This document shows, one piece after another, positions 4,958 through 5,337 of a stretch of 5,337 nucleotides of DNA. The notes below the pieces were generated by a model, which was not told the DNA's origin, did no database searches, and saw only the letters and a list, made by a program, of their open reading frames with translations. Numbering within the stretch: position 1 is the first letter of the stretch; the number at the start of each line of letters is the position of its first letter. The DNA lies in the NCBI GenBank assembly GCA_016182705.1, contig JACPGA010000203.1, positions 1 to 5,337 of the forward strand. The letters are read 5' to 3'. This stretch comes from Deltaproteobacteria bacterium. GTDB lineage: Bacteria; Desulfobacterota; GWC2-55-46. The position numbers and the translations under genes are program-made.

Positions 4958-5143
4958 CTAATCGCCGGTCTCCAGCTTTACGGCTATCTCGTGGCCCAAC
5001 ACCTCGTCCTTTTCGGAGAAGCTTTCTATCTGGCCGAGGTTTTTGGTCAGGTGACGGGCGACCTCTTTGCAGTCTCTATAGACGCTAGAGTCTATCTCGA
5101 CTTTCCCATCCGGGGTTATCCTTATTTTTATCTGCCTGTCCAT
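4958..5143 (-). CDS. DUF2997-type small protein, 61 residues
   Basis: The frame is open further upstream, but the ATG at 5143-5141 is the clear start: AGGAGG (5154-5149) lies 5 nt before it, and the sequence upstream is a palindromic repeat. The product opens with a beta hairpin, IKIRITPDGKVEID (5-18), followed by YRDCKEVARHLTKNLGQIES (22-41), a helix with a Cys and a Leu-Gly turn. This order (I-x-I-x-P-x-G-x-V-x-I, then C-x-E and a short helix ending in LG) is that of DUF2997 proteins, whose usual length is similar. Function is unknown for the family; members often sit beside DUF1257 (Ycf35-like) genes. It is probably a cytoplasmic soluble protein and the second gene of the visible minus-strand run, 133 bp before the radical SAM gene. 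It may be a substrate or partner of that enzyme, but nothing in the sequence proves this. Confidence 0.75.
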   Translation of the reverse strand: MDRQIKIRITPDGKVEIDSSVYRDCKEVARHLTKNLGQIESFSEKDEVLGHEIAVKLETGD

Positions 5144-5148
5144 TGCTT

Positions 5149-5154
5149 CCTCCT
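5149..5154 (-). promoter_or_regulatory. Shine-Dalgarno site fixing the DUF2997 start
   Basis: A perfect AGGAGG on the minus strand, 5 nt before ATG 5143. It rules out reading the in-frame upstream stretch through the palindromic repeat as coding. Confidence 0.8.
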
Positions 5155-5157
5155 GAA

Positions 5158-5280
5158 AGGCTGGCCTAAAGCTGCCCATCTGCGTTGTCGGCATCAAAGC
5201 AAGTTCACTGCGGCGTACTACAAAGTACGCCTCTTTCCTCGCGACTCGACTCCTATAATCTGGACCTTTTTGAGCAGCCT
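5158..5280. repeat. 123-bp palindromic repeat between the upstream gene and DUF2997
   Basis: The ends are imperfect inverted repeats: 5158-5170 (AGGCTGGCCTAAA) against the reverse complement of 5268-5280 (AGGCTGCTCAAAA), 10 of 13 matching. The centre has a perfect 7-bp hairpin GGCGTAC/GTACGCC (5212-5218, 5225-5231). The element fits neatly between the stop of the upstream gene (5305) and the DUF2997 Shine-Dalgarno (5154). Its composition and hairpin resemble dispersed intergenic repeats seen in Desulfobacterota-type genomes, as far as can be judged from memory. It encodes nothing recognisable, although one minus-strand frame happens to remain open through it. Confidence 0.55.
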
Positions 5281-5304
5281 GAGCCAAATAGGTATTTTCA
5301 GCGC

Positions 5305-5337
5305 CTAACCCTTTAAGAGAATCTGTATCTCGCCCTC
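5305..5337 (-). CDS. Last codons of an upstream minus-strand gene
   Basis: In the frame beginning at the window edge the minus strand reads EGEIQILLKG and then TAG (5307-5305). The beta-strand-like ending after an acidic-Gly turn would suit the C-terminus of a DUF1257/Ycf35-like protein, a frequent neighbour of DUF2997, but ten residues are too few for identification. The other possibility is that no gene ends here and the upstream region is spacer. Confidence 0.35.
   Translation of the reverse strand, partial: EGEIQILLKG

Noticed and set aside
4958..5287. Longer DUF2997 protein beginning at TTG 5287
   Set aside because: The extra 48 residues are translated from a palindromic repeat, while a perfect AGGAGG sits in front of the ATG at 5143.

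Overview
This 5.3 kb window looks like accessory sequence from a moderately GC-rich, probably anaerobic bacterium. An NrdG-like radical SAM protein, an Hsp70-like ATPase, a TPR protein and many short palindromic intergenic repeats would suit a Desulfobacterota- or Nitrospirota-type genome. That lineage guess is inference only; no rRNA or phylogenetic marker is present.

Layout. (1) At the left edge (2-331, + strand) is the 3' end of an AT-rich gene whose product carries an R-x4-H motif like that of HEPN-domain proteins. (2) Positions 332-926 hold no convincing gene. They contain a run of hairpins and repeats, including a 205-bp element bounded by perfect 10-bp inverted ends (476-680) and a strong minus-strand intrinsic terminator (874-903). 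(3) Everything to the right of that is read on the minus strand. In transcription order, from the right edge: the last codons of an upstream gene (to 5305), a 61-residue DUF2997-type protein (5143-4958), a 185-residue NrdG-like radical SAM protein (4824-4267), an 861-residue protein with an Hsp70-type ATPase domain (4160-1575), and, after a 213-bp gap with its own possible promoter, a 144-residue TPR protein (1361-927) that ends at the terminator.

The main point of interest is the minus-strand cluster. A small DUF2997-type protein, a CX3CX2C radical SAM enzyme with no glycyl-radical reductase beside it, and a divergent Hsp70 sit in one apparent operon. The Hsp70 has an N-terminal array of two-helix repeats marked by [ILM]-P-K-[ST], an Asp-to-Asn change in the phosphate-2 motif, and a C-terminal beta domain without the helical lid. 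The combination suggests a dedicated modification or chaperone-like system rather than housekeeping DnaK or NrdDG. Its function cannot be read from the sequence.

Two further palindromic elements lie in the operon's intergenic gaps (4835-4932 and 5158-5280). The first touches the Shine-Dalgarno sequence of the radical SAM gene. The start of the Hsp70-like gene is ambiguous, because a GTG-initiated frame overlaps the radical SAM stop codon but is out of frame with the main reading frame.
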